In this document: positions 55,389 through 64,000 of the stretch, in pieces
Layout: each line of letters starts with the position of its first letter
Numbering within the stretch: position 1 is the first letter of the stretch
Assembly (NCBI RefSeq): GCF_017312485.1
Contig: NZ_BMBA01000002.1
Span: 672,635 to 736,634, forward strand
DNA length: 64,000 nucleotides
Source of the DNA: Clostridium zeae
GTDB taxonomy: Bacteria > Bacillota > Clostridia > Clostridiales > Clostridiaceae
Reading direction: 5' to 3'
Made by a program: the position numbers and the translations under genes
The notes under the pieces: model-generated
What the model was told of the DNA's origin: nothing
Seen by the model: the letters and a program-made list of their open reading frames with translations, nothing else
Databases searched by the model: none

Positions 55389-56695
55389 AAAAAAATTCAT
55401 TTGATAAATTTACTGAGGAAGTTTGTTCTCTGATAAAATGTACTGAGGTTCATAAAGATATAAAGGAAGAGCTAGCTTGCCATCTTGAGGATATAAAAGA
55501 AGAATATATAGCTCAAGGTTCAAGCTTTCAAGAAGCAGAAAAGCTTGCAATTTCTCATATTGGAGACAGCGAAAAGATTGGTTTTGACCTAAATAAGGTA
55601 TACAAGAAAGTACCTGAATATAAAACTTTGATAATATGTTCATTATTTGTGGCCTTTGGTCTTTTTACCCAGTTTTCAATCTTTAAAAATGCTCCTAAGG
55701 TAATGTCATATAGTAACTACATAACAACTATTGTATGTACCATATTAGGAAGCTTAATAGCAATTACTGCTTACTTGTTTGATTATAGAAAAATCGAAAA
55801 GTACTCATGGCAAATATATTTCATAACAAACTTTGTTTTCCTCTTAATAGTGTCTTTTCCATATAAAATTAATCTTATCATAGGAATAAAACTAGTAGGA
55901 AAGAACTTTGATATTGCACTAGCAGCAATTATATTAAATTCAATTGCCTTAAATGGCATATTGCCTAAATTGACTAATGTAAAATATTCAATAATCAAAA
56001 AGTTATCTCTAATAGCTTTATGTATTTATTTAATATTAATATCAAATCAGTATTTTTGTGTAGCGTTATTTTCAATTTTTTCTATAATTTTATTGGTAAA
56101 CTCTAAAATAAAGATAAGATATATAATAGCTACCATAGGTGCAAGCATATCTGTAATTTATTTTGCTATGTTCACTACACAATATAGATATTATAGGTTA
56201 ATAGATCTCTTAAATTTTAGAAATAACACTAGTGAAGTTAATTCTTTAAATGAAATAATCCAAAAAATAATTTCAGCTTCAAATCTATTTGGAAATGGTA
56301 TATCAACTGAAATTTTATCAAATACTCCAGTTATAAATGAAGGCTTAATTTATACTTATATAATTTATACTTTCGGTTGGGTTGTAGCATTAACGCTTTT
56401 AATATTGATTCTATTTTTATTAATCAATCTTTTCAGAACTTCTAAGTCTATAAAAAACCAGTATGGAAGAAATTTATTCACATTAATATCCTTTATATTA
56501 GCTGTTGAATTTTTATTATCAGTAGCTTTAAACTTAAATTTAATTCCATTTGTATCTGCATTTATGCCATTTTTGGGTTATAGTCCTTTTTCTACAGTTG
56601 TTAATTTAACTCTTATAGGCATAATTTGTAGCATCTATGGCAGAAAAAATTTAAGCAAATCCTTAGTTAAAACTAAATTACAGATTAATAATTAA
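55379..56695 (+). CDS. Polytopic membrane protein with N-terminal prefix domain, FtsW/RodA-like C-terminal part
   Basis: The protein of about 438 residues starts with a soluble helical domain (KFTEEVCSLIKCTEVHKDIK, ELACHLEDIKEEYIAQG), known as a permease prefix (HAAS-like) domain and common in membrane partners of PadR regulators. It is followed by about ten membrane segments; the last third (EGLIYTYIIYTFGW, then NLIPFVSAFMPFLGYSPFST) resembles the FtsW/RodA/SpoVE fold, though the classical catalytic residues are not evident. The start at 55379 (MGIEKN) follows GGGAGG and overlaps padR by 10 nt. Function unknown; a shape or cell-envelope role is inference. Confidence 0.8.
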   Translation: MGIEKNSFDKFTEEVCSLIKCTEVHKDIKEELACHLEDIKEEYIAQGSSFQEAEKLAISHIGDSEKIGFDLNKVYKKVPEYKTLIICSLFVAFGLFTQFSIFKNAPKVMSYSNYITTIVCTILGSLIAITAYLFDYRKIEKYSWQIYFITNFVFLLIVSFPYKINLIIGIKLVGKNFDIALAAIILNSIALNGILPKLTNVKYSIIKKLSLIALCIYLILISNQYFCVALFSIFSIILLVNSKIKIRYIIATIGASISVIYFAMFTTQYRYYRLIDLLNFRNNTSEVNSLNEIIQKIISASNLFGNGISTEILSNTPVINEGLIYTYIIYTFGWVVALTLLILILFLLINLFRTSKSIKNQYGRNLFTLISFILAVEFLLSVALNLNLIPFVSAFMPFLGYSPFSTVVNLTLIGIICSIYGRKNLSKSLVKTKLQINN

Positions 56696-56701
56696 AATTA
56701 A

Positions 56702-56740
56702 ATGGTTGAATGGATTAATTCTTTCAGCCATTTTTTAATT
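56702..56740 (+). terminator. Terminator of the padR operon
   Basis: TGGTTGAA pairs with TTTCAGCCA (with one G-T pair) around an 11-nt loop and is followed by TTTTTTAATTT. Confidence 0.7.
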
Positions 56741-56788
56741 TAACTGTATTGAAATTAAGTCTTTATCTAACTATTGTTTGAATATGAA

Positions 56789-57062
56789 TTAGTCATGTTT
56801 AAAATATTCCTTTATTTCCTCTGAAGCTTTAAATGCACCAAATACATTAATATTATTGATTGTATTCTTAATCAAATCTAAAGAAACATCTTCCGTTTGA
56901 TGCTTATTTATAAACTGTTCAGTTATATTTTCATTCTTCGTTAATTCATTATAGCTACACTTAAAAAACTCGTCCTATTATTATATACCCCTTTTTTATC
57001 AGCAAATCAATTTTTCCTAAATCCACTATGTTCACATTTACGCTCACTTTTTCTATATTCAT
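56789..57062 (-). pseudogene. Broken ribbon-helix-helix (CopG-like) gene
   Basis: Read on the minus strand from an ATG with GGGGAGG upstream, the frame gives MNIEKVSVNVNIVDLGKIDL and then breaks. A second frame continues YNNRTSFLSVAIMN and a third continues ELTKNENITEQFINKH and LDLIKNTINNINVFGAF. Together they resemble a CopG-like regulator of the form VNVVDLGKIDLLxxxGxYxNRTxFxxxAIRN. Two frameshifts are therefore needed to restore it. Alternatively there is a sequencing error in the AT-rich run. It was probably a DNA-binding protein before decay. Confidence 0.55.
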
Positions 57063-57356
57063 AATAATCCATCCTCCCCACATAATATTTTAGTAATATA
57101 ATTGTATTATATTACTAATTGTAAATAAATTAAATTTATTTAATTTTATGTATAAACATAATTCAAGGTAATTTTTATTTGCGACTTTTTGCATCTACCT
57201 TCATCAAGATGATATAATTAGGTTAATATGTAAATTAATAGTTGTTAAATTGAATCGCTAATGAAATTCAAAAAAACTAAATAATCTATTACCAATGGAA
57301 TGAATGAAATGATTGTTTTAAAATATTCGAAAATTCTATTTTAAAGGGAGATTTTT
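57063..57356. other. Intergenic region
   Basis: AT-rich DNA between the broken gene and the 53-residue membrane protein, with no identifiable element. Confidence 0.35.
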
Positions 57357-57518
57357 ATGGGTGGTATACTATGGCTTTTAATAGTGTTATGTTGCTGTAT
57401 ATGGGCGGCAATGGACGCTTCTGCTAGAGATAAATCTGGATGTTTAGTATTTATTCTAGTGTTATTTCTCGGACCAATAGGCCTAATAATATGGTTACTT
57501 ATTAGACCAGAAAAGTAA
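57357..57518 (+). CDS. Small membrane protein, 53 aa (PLDc_N-like)
   Basis: This two-helix membrane protein has the hydrophobic segment LWLLIVLCCCIWAAMDAS, a short polar loop with ARDKSG, and a second segment FILVLFLGPIGLIIWLLI ending RPEK. The pattern, with the GPIGxxxWLL end, resembles the PLDc_N domain that precedes cardiolipin synthase-type phospholipase D domains, but here stands alone. AAAGGGAG lies 6 nt before the ATG. It is followed by a family A repeat. Function unknown. Confidence 0.7.
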   Translation: MGGILWLLIVLCCCIWAAMDASARDKSGCLVFILVLFLGPIGLIIWLLIRPEK

Positions 57519-57561
57519 TATATCAGAATTTGTAACCGAGTGTTTGATTTAAAAGTCTATG

Positions 57562-57778
57562 CTTAAGAATATTATTTAAATTAAATGGTTAGGCAGGAGA
57601 TGCTATATGGGCGAGCTATTAGAATTAAATGATTTTGGCAGATGTAATGGCGTTAAGAAACTGTACTGTCCGAACGTAGTGAGTTTACAGTTTTAGCCAT
57701 GGAATATGACAAAATCATATTAATTCTTTGCGTAAGCACATTAAAGCATTGGATGACTAACCATTTAATTTAACACAG
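57562..57778. repeat. Family A palindromic repeat, full copy
   Basis: About 215 bp. GGTTAGGCAGGAGATGC pairs with GGATGACTAACC; ATGGGCGAGC pairs with AAGCACAT (one mismatch); the centre has AAACTGTACTG / TTTACAGTTTT. It ends about 24 nt from the ureD stop. Its internal ORF has changes at codons 2, 11, 13 and 22 relative to the other copies. Confidence 0.85.
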
Positions 57779-57801
57779 TGCCTTAACATCACAAAATCAA
57801 T

Positions 57802-58596
57802 TTATCTTTCTAAATCAATTTCCCTAATTCTATCAGTTATCTTTGCTAATTTATCTGAACTGTTTCCAAGAATTCTTATAGTTATCATTTTTTCATGATT
57901 TATGCTCGCCCCAGCTATGATGCCCTCTTGAGAATTTAGATAATCTACCACTTTATCTCTAAACTCTTCATTTATTTTATCATTTATCATATAAACATTA
58001 GCCTGATGAGTAAATCCTTCGTAATAGCCTATTTCATCTAGATTTTGCTTCTTTGGTTCAAGAAAGGTATTATCAAAGAAAATTAACTTTCCATCGTAAT
58101 ATAGCTTAGTTTTTGATGAGTATATATTGAAATCAAATCTTTCTCCAGACATATATCTTCCACAGGATAGTATTTCTCTATATAACAGCTCACTTCCATT
58201 TTCAAGATGTATATCTGATTCACTAAAAAAGTTAGATCCCTTAAATGGCATTGTAGGCATTAGAAAATACTCAAACCTACTGTTCTTTTCTAAGCTTACT
58301 TTAAGTTTTTGATAAGCACTGTCTTCCTTCATATTGAATATCTTACTGTAAGATTGTGAGTATATATGAAGTCTAGCACCTTCTTTAATCCTAAAGTTTA
58401 AGAAATACTTATCTCCCTCTAATATTCCTGGAGATACATTCATCATACATAGCTTCATAATATTATATTGTTCATCATAAAAAGGTCTTATAGTTTTAAA
58501 AGGAGCTGTAAAATAGCTATCTTCTAAAATACTCCTTCCTCTTTTAACTGAAGCTATTATATCGATATGACTATCTTTTTCGTAATTATTGCTCAT
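57802..58596 (-). CDS. ureD: Urease accessory protein UreD (UreH)
   Basis: The accessory protein helps insert nickel into apo-urease and forms a complex with UreF and UreG. The family features are MLMPTMPFKGSNFFSESDIH-like middle (here FLMPTMPFKGSNF) and REILSCGRYMSGERFDFN. The length of 264 residues fits. It overlaps ureG by 1 bp and is the last gene of ureABCEFGD. A family A repeat lies just after its stop codon. Confidence 0.92.
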   Translation of the reverse strand: MSNNYEKDSHIDIIASVKRGRSILEDSYFTAPFKTIRPFYDEQYNIMKLCMMNVSPGILEGDKYFLNFRIKEGARLHIYSQSYSKIFNMKEDSAYQKLKVSLEKNSRFEYFLMPTMPFKGSNFFSESDIHLENGSELLYREILSCGRYMSGERFDFNIYSSKTKLYYDGKLIFFDNTFLEPKKQNLDEIGYYEGFTHQANVYMINDKINEEFRDKVVDYLNSQEGIIAGASINHEKMITIRILGNSSDKLAKITDRIREIDLER

Positions 58597-59216
58597 TACA
58601 CGCCCTCAAGCAGAACATTTTCTTTAATCCAGTTTATTACCTTATCTAGTCCTACCTTGTTATGAAGATCTGTAAAAATAAAAGATTTAGTTCCTCTCAT
58701 CTTTATAGAATCTCTTTCCATTACCTCAAGACTTGCGCCAACATATGGTGCTAAATCTATCTTGTTTATAATAAGAAGATCTGATCTTGTTATTCCTGGG
58801 CCGCCTTTTCTAGGTATCTTATCTCCTCCAGATACATCAATAACATATATAGTTGAATCTGCTAAGTCTGGACTAAAGGTAGCAGATAGATTGTCTCCAC
58901 CACTTTCTATAAATATTATCTCTACCTCTGGAAATCTTTTTGCCATTATATCCACAGCTTCAAGATTCATAGAAGCATCTTCCCTTATTGCTGTATGAGG
59001 ACAACCACCGGTCTCTACCCCCATGATTCTTTCCTTTGGAAGTATGCTGTTTGCAGTCAAAAACTCCGCATCCTCTTTTGTATATATATCGTTTGTTATT
59101 ACAGCTACGCTGTATTCTTTACTCATTTCTCTTGTAAGTCTTTCGATTAATGCAGTTTTCCCTGATCCAACTGGACCTGCAATTCCTATCTTTACGTAAC
59201 TCATATATTCACTCAT
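58596..59216 (-). CDS. ureG: Urease accessory GTPase UreG
   Basis: This GTPase delivers nickel to urease. The P-loop [14 protein letters not shown] is near residue 15, the Cys-x-His nickel motif is GGCPHTAIR at about 71, and [17 protein letters not shown] and [11 protein letters not shown] are the further GTPase motifs. The length of 206 residues is typical. Two possible Met starts exist (59216 and 59204); the first is reported. It overlaps ureD and lies 113 nt from ureF. Confidence 0.95.
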   Translation of the reverse strand: MSEYMSYVKIGIAGPVGSGKTALIERLTREMSKEYSVAVITNDIYTKEDAEFLTANSILPKERIMGVETGGCPHTAIREDASMNLEAVDIMAKRFPEVEIIFIESGGDNLSATFSPDLADSTIYVIDVSGGDKIPRKGGPGITRSDLLIINKIDLAPYVGASLEVMERDSIKMRGTKSFIFTDLHNKVGLDKVINWIKENVLLEGV

Positions 59217-59329
59217 GTTGACTACTTAAAAATCAACATTTCCTCCTCTCCAAAATCACATTAACTATTAGCATATATCTTTAAAATCTCGCATACAGAA
59301 CCTCATAAATTTCAACACAATACTTAATT

Positions 59330-60028
59330 TTAAGACATATACAGTCTAGAATATAAATCCTCATGCTGCATTGCTCTTATATCCGCCCCTATACTACATC
59401 TTCCGATATCATTCATGGTAAGCTCCAATATTTCCTGGGTAATATTCGACATAACTTCTTGCAAACTAAACAATGCTTTTTGACCATCTAACTGTCCTAA
59501 GGGAACAAGTTTAGTACAGTTATTTATTATTGAAGAAGCTTGATTATATACATACGCCATCAGAGCTTCTTCCTTTGATATATCGCACTCTGCCGCAAAA
59601 ATTCCAAAAGAAATGCAGTACTGTCCATAAGCTTTTTCTTCTTTTACAGCTTTCTCATACAAATCAATAAGTTCGGTCTTTTTTATAGTGTTAACAAGCT
59701 TAATAAATCTAGTACATAGCTTCATACTACCTTCCTTTATTTCCCGTGGTGCCTTAGAGCAGGTAAGCAAACCGTCAAGTTCTAATATTCTATCTACATC
59801 TCTTGCTTTTGCATACTCATAGGCTAACTTCACAGCTAATCCATCATTATATTTTACACTACTTGTAAGCATGTGCTTTAAATATTCCTTTGATGATTCA
59901 CTGTCCTTTACAATTCCTTTTTGTACATAGGTTTCAAGTCCATTTGACTGAGTATAAGAACCTATTGGAAATATTGAGTCAGCAATCTGAAGTAGTGTAA
60001 AAAACTGATTACTAATGTTCATGCTCAT
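59330..60028 (-). CDS. ureF: Urease accessory protein UreF
   Basis: UreF acts with UreD and UreG in activation of urease and gates the GTPase. The protein of 232 residues starts MSMNISNQFFTLLQIADSIFPIGSYTQSNGLE, with the family SxxFPxGxYxxSxGLE pattern. It is all-helical. It overlaps the end of ureE by 17 nt, indicating coupled translation. An alternative start two codons later is possible. Confidence 0.94.
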   Translation of the reverse strand: MSMNISNQFFTLLQIADSIFPIGSYTQSNGLETYVQKGIVKDSESSKEYLKHMLTSSVKYNDGLAVKLAYEYAKARDVDRILELDGLLTCSKAPREIKEGSMKLCTRFIKLVNTIKKTELIDLYEKAVKEEKAYGQYCISFGIFAAECDISKEEALMAYVYNQASSIINNCTKLVPLGQLDGQKALFSLQEVMSNITQEILELTMNDIGRCSIGADIRAMQHEDLYSRLYMS

Positions 60029-60485
60029 GGCTATGTCCGTGGCTATGACTATGGCTGTGAGTCTCTAAACCATTTATAAGTCTAGCTGAAACCTTCTGTG
60101 GATTAAACTTATTTTTCTCCAGCAGCTTCATCAAGGGTTCATCATAAGGCACAAGTATTTCCTGCTGATGCAAAAACAGTGGAATGTGTTTATTTCCAAT
60201 CTCGTAACATATTCTTCCCATTTCCTCCATAGTTGAAGGCTTTATAGAAATAGCTTCACACTCAGGTATATTTACAATCACTATAAATTCAGAATCATCA
60301 TGAAGCACATCCTTGTGATTAAGTTTTCTGCTTCCATCCAGTCTAATTCCAACTTGTCTTCCGCTAGAACTTACTTTCTTTATTATCTTTTTATTAACTT
60401 CATACCACTCTATATCCACAAAGTCTATTTCTTTCCCATGGACATCGAAGTCTTCTAAAGTTCCTAGAATATTTTCAACTAACAT
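60012..60485 (-). CDS. ureE: Urease accessory nickel metallochaperone UreE
   Basis: The 157-residue protein carries nickel to the urease activation complex. The C-terminal tail is a His-rich HSHSHSHGHSHEHEH, a nickel-binding extension, and the central region includes FIVIVNIPECEAISIKPSTM and GNKHIPLFLHQQEILVPYDE with the conserved His. The start follows AGGAG. It lies 138 nt downstream of ureC and overlaps ureF. Confidence 0.94.
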   Translation of the reverse strand: MLVENILGTLEDFDVHGKEIDFVDIEWYEVNKKIIKKVSSSGRQVGIRLDGSRKLNHKDVLHDDSEFIVIVNIPECEAISIKPSTMEEMGRICYEIGNKHIPLFLHQQEILVPYDEPLMKLLEKNKFNPQKVSARLINGLETHSHSHSHGHSHEHEH

Positions 60486-60623
60486 AAATTACTCCTATCT
60501 AACTGGTAATTTATAAATATATAATCATGTGATTTTATATTTATATAATTATGTGTTCTTTTAATGTTATAAATATATATTTATATGAATATATAGGCAT
60601 ATCAACGGTTTGAAGCATTTCTT

Positions 60624-62345
60624 TTAAAACAAGAAATATCTCTGAGCTAAGGAAGCTTCCTTAATTGGTTTACAGGTCACATGCTGTCCATCAACTTTAA
60701 CTTCATAGTTTTCAGGATTTACCTCAATCTTTGGAGTCTCTGAATTTAAAATCATATCCTTTTTACCGATATTCCTACAGTTCTCTACTGGAAGCACAGT
60801 CTTATTAAGTCCTAGCTTTTCTATATTTCCATTTTCTAAAGAGGCCTTAGATACAAAGGTCATACAGCATTTATATTTTGCTTTGCCGAAGGCTCCAAAC
60901 ATATTTCTATATATAACTGGTTGAGGAGTTGGTATAGATGCATTTGCATCTCCCATTCTGCTTGCAGTTATCATTCCAGCCTTTATTATCATCTCAGGCT
61001 TTACTCCAAAAAAGGCAGGCTTCCACAATACTAAGTCAGCATATTTTCCAACTTCAACTGAACCTACATATTTTGATATACCATGGGTTATCGCTGGATT
61101 TATTGTATACTTTGCCACGTATCTTTTTGCCCTAAAGTTATCACAACCTAAATCATTATCTTCTGGTAAAAGCCCTCTTTGCTTCTTCATCTTGTCTGCA
61201 GTCTGCCAAGTTCTTATGATAACTTCTCCAACTCTTCCCATAGCCTGAGAATCTGAACTTAACATGCTAAAGATCCCCATATCGTGGAATATATCCTCTG
61301 CAGCTATAGTTTCTGGTCTTATTCTTGAGTCCGCAAAAGCTATATCTTCTGGTACTTTCTTATCTAAATGATGACAAACCATAAGCATATCTAAATGTTC
61401 ATCTATAGTATTCACTGTATATGGTCTTGTTGGATTTGTAGATGAAGGAAGTATATTAGGAAAAGATGCTATTTTCATAATATCTGGTGCATGACCGCCG
61501 CCTGCTCCTTCTGTATGATAAGTGTGAATAGTTCTTCCACCTATTGCTGCTACAGTATCCTCTACAAAACCTGCTTCATTTAAAGTATCAGTATGAATAG
61601 CTACTTGAACATCATATTCATCTGCTACTGCAAGACAAGTATCTATGGCTTTAGGAGTGCTTCCCCAATCTTCATGAAGCTTAAGTCCAAGAGCACCAGC
61701 TTCCACTTGCTCTCTTAAGGCGTCTAAAGAAGAAGAGTTTCCTTTTCCTAAAAAACCAAGGTTCATAGGAAATTCTTCTGCTGCTTCAAGCATTCTTTCT
61801 ATATAAAAAGCTCCTGGAGTGCAGGTAGTAGCATTAGTTCCGTCAGCTGGACCTGTGCCTCCACCAATCATTGTAGTTATACCGCTGTACAGAGCAGTTT
61901 CAATCTGCTGAGGAGATATAAAGTGGATATGAGTATCTATTCCACCAGCAGTTAATATCATTCCCTCTCCAGCTATAGCTTCGGTGGATGCCCCTACTAT
62001 CATATTTTCATCAACATTATCCATTACATCAGGATTTCCAGCTTTACCTATACCTACAATCTTTCCATCCTTTATCCCTATGTCCGCCTTAAATATTCCT
62101 GTATAATCCAATACTAAAGCATTAGTTATAACTAAATCCAGTACACCTTCTGCTCTTTTATCTAATGCTGACTGTCCCATACCATCCCTTAGAGTTTTGC
62201 CTCCGCCAAACTTACACTCATCGCCATAAGTTGTATAATCCTTCTCTACTTCTATGATTATATCTGTATCAGCAAGTCTTACCCTGTCTCCAGTGGTTGG
62301 TCCATACATATTAGCATAGTCTCTAGCCTTTATTCTAAAGCTCAT
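60624..62345 (-). CDS. ureC: Urease subunit alpha UreC
   Basis: This is the catalytic subunit, which hydrolyses urea to ammonia and carbamate. [19 protein letters not shown] has two nickel-binding His, GLKLHEDWG contains the carbamylated lysine, and [26 protein letters not shown] and [12 protein letters not shown] complete the site; [18 protein letters not shown] is the mobile flap with His. The length of 573 residues is normal. AAAGGGGTGAAG precedes the ATG, 1 nt after ureB. Confidence 0.98.
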   Translation of the reverse strand: MSFRIKARDYANMYGPTTGDRVRLADTDIIIEVEKDYTTYGDECKFGGGKTLRDGMGQSALDKRAEGVLDLVITNALVLDYTGIFKADIGIKDGKIVGIGKAGNPDVMDNVDENMIVGASTEAIAGEGMILTAGGIDTHIHFISPQQIETALYSGITTMIGGGTGPADGTNATTCTPGAFYIERMLEAAEEFPMNLGFLGKGNSSSLDALREQVEAGALGLKLHEDWGSTPKAIDTCLAVADEYDVQVAIHTDTLNEAGFVEDTVAAIGGRTIHTYHTEGAGGGHAPDIMKIASFPNILPSSTNPTRPYTVNTIDEHLDMLMVCHHLDKKVPEDIAFADSRIRPETIAAEDIFHDMGIFSMLSSDSQAMGRVGEVIIRTWQTADKMKKQRGLLPEDNDLGCDNFRAKRYVAKYTINPAITHGISKYVGSVEVGKYADLVLWKPAFFGVKPEMIIKAGMITASRMGDANASIPTPQPVIYRNMFGAFGKAKYKCCMTFVSKASLENGNIEKLGLNKTVLPVENCRNIGKKDMILNSETPKIEVNPENYEVKVDGQHVTCKPIKEASLAQRYFLF

Positions 62346-62346
62346 A

Positions 62347-62715
62347 TTACTTCACCCCTTTAAAAGAGCTTTCTCTTGCTCTATTCAAACTATCCTCTTT
62401 ATTAGCTTCATCAGTAGCTCCAGAAGTCAATCCATTAAGTCCATATACCAGCTTCTTACCACCGATTTCAACTAATTGGATTTCTTTTTCTTCACCCGGT
62501 TCAAAACGTACTGCAGTACCTGATGCTATATCAAGCCTCATACCAAAAGCTTCAGCTCTATCAAATTGAATACACTTATTCACCTCAAAGAAATGAAAAT
62601 GTGAGCCTACCTGAACTGGTCTATCTCCAGTATTGGAAACAACTAAAGTCTTAGTTTTTCTTCCTTCGTTGCATATAATATCTCTATCTTTAACTATTAT
62701 TTCACCTGGTTTCAT
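62347..62715 (-). CDS. ureB: Urease subunit beta UreB
   Basis: This 122-residue structural subunit has the family pattern [39 protein letters not shown] and [20 protein letters not shown]. It lies 8 nt after ureA and 1 nt before ureC. The three subunits are separate, as in most bacteria with the ABC arrangement. Confidence 0.97.
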   Translation of the reverse strand: MKPGEIIVKDRDIICNEGRKTKTLVVSNTGDRPVQVGSHFHFFEVNKCIQFDRAEAFGMRLDIASGTAVRFEPGEEKEIQLVEIGGKKLVYGLNGLTSGATDEANKEDSLNRARESSFKGVK

Positions 62716-62723
62716 TTTAACAC

Positions 62724-63026
62724 CTACCTTATTGGATTATGGACAGTGACTAGTTTTGTGCCGTCTGGAAAGGTTGCTTCTATTTGAACTTCATCAATCA
62801 TTTCAGCTATTCCCTCCATCACATCCTCTTCCTTTAATATCTTTGTTCCAAGGTTCATAAGCTCTGTTACAGTTTTCCCATCTCTCGCTGCTTCCATAAG
62901 CTCAGAACATATAAGAGCAACTGCTTCAGGATAATTAAGCTTTAAGCCTCTATCCTTACGTTTTCTTGCAAGCTCTCCTGCATAGTGAAGCATTAGCTTT
63001 TCCATCTCTCTAGGAGTAAAATACAT
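62724..63026 (-). CDS. ureA: Urease subunit gamma UreA
   Basis: This 100-residue structural subunit has [41 protein letters not shown] and the C-terminal [20 protein letters not shown]. It is the first gene of ureABCEFGD; GGGAAGGTG precedes the start. Upstream, an intrinsic terminator lies between a consensus promoter and this ribosome-binding site. Confidence 0.97.
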   Translation of the reverse strand: MYFTPREMEKLMLHYAGELARKRKDRGLKLNYPEAVALICSELMEAARDGKTVTELMNLGTKILKEEDVMEGIAEMIDEVQIEATFPDGTKLVTVHNPIR

Positions 63027-63052
63027 AAAAACACCTTCCCTTTCGAAATAAT

Positions 63053-63082
63053 AAAAAAAGGCATCTCTATTAAGAGATACCT
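63053..63082 (-). terminator. Intrinsic terminator in the urease leader
   Basis: AGGTATCTCT / AGAGATGCCT stem with a 4-nt loop and a seven-T run on the minus strand lies about 50 nt after the predicted transcription start and 8-10 nt before the ureA Shine-Dalgarno. It would end the leader transcript unless antitermination occurs, or it simply ends the upstream kinase transcript. Confidence 0.75.
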
Positions 63083-63140
63083 CATTGTATCAATATTCTA
63101 TATTTGTTTTGTTTATGTGGAATATTTTTCTTATGGCAAT

Positions 63141-63169
63141 ATTATACCCTCACTACTAAATTACTACAA
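63141..63169 (-). promoter_or_regulatory. Predicted sigma-A promoter of the urease operon
   Basis: TTGTAG, 17-bp spacer and TATAAT lie on the minus strand, upstream of the terminator and 115-140 nt before ureA. Confidence 0.6.
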
Positions 63170-63206
63170 TTATTTTTTTACTTAGCATATCTTCATTTCC
63201 GGATAT

Positions 63207-64000
63207 TTATGTATATATATCTGAGAATTCAATTTTTATCTTTTCTACGTTAGACAGACTACCTTCTATACTTGCTTTTTGCTTTTTTTCAACCTGCTTT
63301 ATAGGAAGTTCAATTATGAATTCGCTGCCTTTTCCAAGTTCACTTTTTACAGATATTCTGCCCTCATGGAGTTCAACTAGAGATTTCACTAATGACAAGC
63401 CAATTCCGCTACCTTCTGCTCTTCTTCTTAGTGTACTGTCTACCTGCACAAATCTATCAAATATTTTATCCTGCATCTCTTTTGGAATACCTATACCGTT
63501 ATCCTTTACTGAAACCACTATACAATCATCTTTATCATAAATATTAATCATTATAAAGCCTCCAGCTTCTGTAAACTTAATTGAATTAGATAACAGATTG
63601 AGTAATATTCTTTCAATCTTATCATGATCAAAGGCCATATACTTTTCTTCTACCTCTGTATCAAATATAATTTCTATATTTTTCAGATTTGTATATTCAA
63701 CAATGGACATTGAAATATCTTCAATAACTCTTATAATGTCGTCATTTGATAAATCTAAAGTGAGATTTTCTACTTCAATCTTATTTATATCAATAAAATT
63801 ATTTATTAATCTAAGAAGCCTAAAGCTGTTTTGTTTTAATATTTTTAGATATTTCTTAAAGGCATCGTTTTCTATAACTTGTATTTCCATTAATTGAACA
63901 CAACCAAGAATAATATTTAAAGGTGTTTTAAGCTCATGTGACATAGTAGCCATAAAGTTCGCCTTTAAATTACTGTATTCCTCTACCTCATTAATTTTTT
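63207..64000 (-). CDS. Sensor histidine kinase, C-terminal part (5' end outside window)
   Basis: The frame continues past the end of the window. The visible part has HisKA with the phospho-accepting His in FMATMSHELKTPLNIIL and a HATPase domain with NLLSNSIKFTEAGG, DNGIGIPKEMQDKIF, GSGIGLSLVKSLVE and GKGSEFIIELPIK, all intact. It lies upstream of the urease promoter on the same strand, so a link to urea or nitrogen control is possible but unproven. No response regulator is visible. Its input domain is outside the window. Confidence 0.9.
   Translation of the reverse strand, partial: KINEVEEYSNLKANFMATMSHELKTPLNIILGCVQLMEIQVIENDAFKKYLKILKQNSFRLLRLINNFIDINKIEVENLTLDLSNDDIIRVIEDISMSIVEYTNLKNIEIIFDTEVEEKYMAFDHDKIERILLNLLSNSIKFTEAGGFIMINIYDKDDCIVVSVKDNGIGIPKEMQDKIFDRFVQVDSTLRRRAEGSGIGLSLVKSLVELHEGRISVKSELGKGSEFIIELPIKQVEKKQKASIEGSLSNVEKIKIEFSDIYT

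Overview
The window is low-GC DNA from an endospore-forming Firmicute, most likely a Clostridium sensu stricto species. Evidence is the ger-type germination operon, the cotJABC coat operon, a collagen-like exosporium protein end, clostridial families such as DUF3867 and DUF2264, AT-rich intergenic DNA with many intrinsic terminators, and SAM-I and manganese riboswitches. Most genes lie on the minus strand. No phage, insertion sequence, CRISPR array, rRNA or tRNA gene was recognised.

Layout. 1-4.3 kb: end of a collagen-like spore surface protein facing a gerA-gerC-gerB germinant-receptor operon. 4.5-9.6 kb: TtcA-like tRNA thiolation protein, a DUF2264 protein, and a metA-hom operon behind a SAM-I riboswitch. 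10-19.2 kb: KimA-like potassium importer, histidine phosphatase, Suv3-like helicase, FAD dehydrogenase and a MutS2-like ATPase lacking Smr. 19.2-21.7 kb: a terminator-rich non-coding stretch, a 6S-like RNA candidate, and a probable RRNPP peptide-signalling pair (HTH-TPR receptor plus 47-aa secreted propeptide). 21.9-26.8 kb: plsY and a potA-potB-potCD polyamine importer. 27-36.6 kb: DUF3867 protein, Rrf2 regulator, a large propeller sensor kinase, mnmA, small proteins and a Ca2+/H+ antiporter. 36.8-43.2 kb: zinc-ribbon protein, lactonase, aspartate 4-decarboxylase, and metY behind two tandem SAM-I riboswitches. 43.2-46 kb: cotJABC and a secreted GH64 beta-1,3-glucanase. 46.7-53.8 kb: two small proteins, a P-type ATPase behind a manganese riboswitch, a small alarmone synthetase, clpP, a short AraC protein and a MORN protein. 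53.9-57.5 kb: methyltransferase, PadR regulator with its FtsW-like membrane partner, a broken ribbon-helix-helix gene and a 53-aa membrane protein. 57.8-63.2 kb: complete ureABCEFGD operon with a promoter-terminator leader. 63.2-64 kb: 3' part of a histidine kinase gene.

How the genes work together. Aspartate-family flux to homocysteine is encoded by hom, metA (acetyl-type) and metY, and both met loci carry SAM-I riboswitches, so they should respond together to SAM. Potassium, calcium, manganese and polyamine transport are all represented. The urease operon has structural and accessory genes but no nickel transporter in view.

Most unusual: three families of dispersed palindromic repeats occupy intergenic regions. 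Family A (about 200 bp, four full copies and one truncated) shows compensatory changes between its arms and carries a 29-codon ORF with a ribosome-binding site. The HTH-TPR/propeptide pair, the adjacent 6S-like RNA, the tandem SAM riboswitches and the urease leader terminator are the other points most worth testing.
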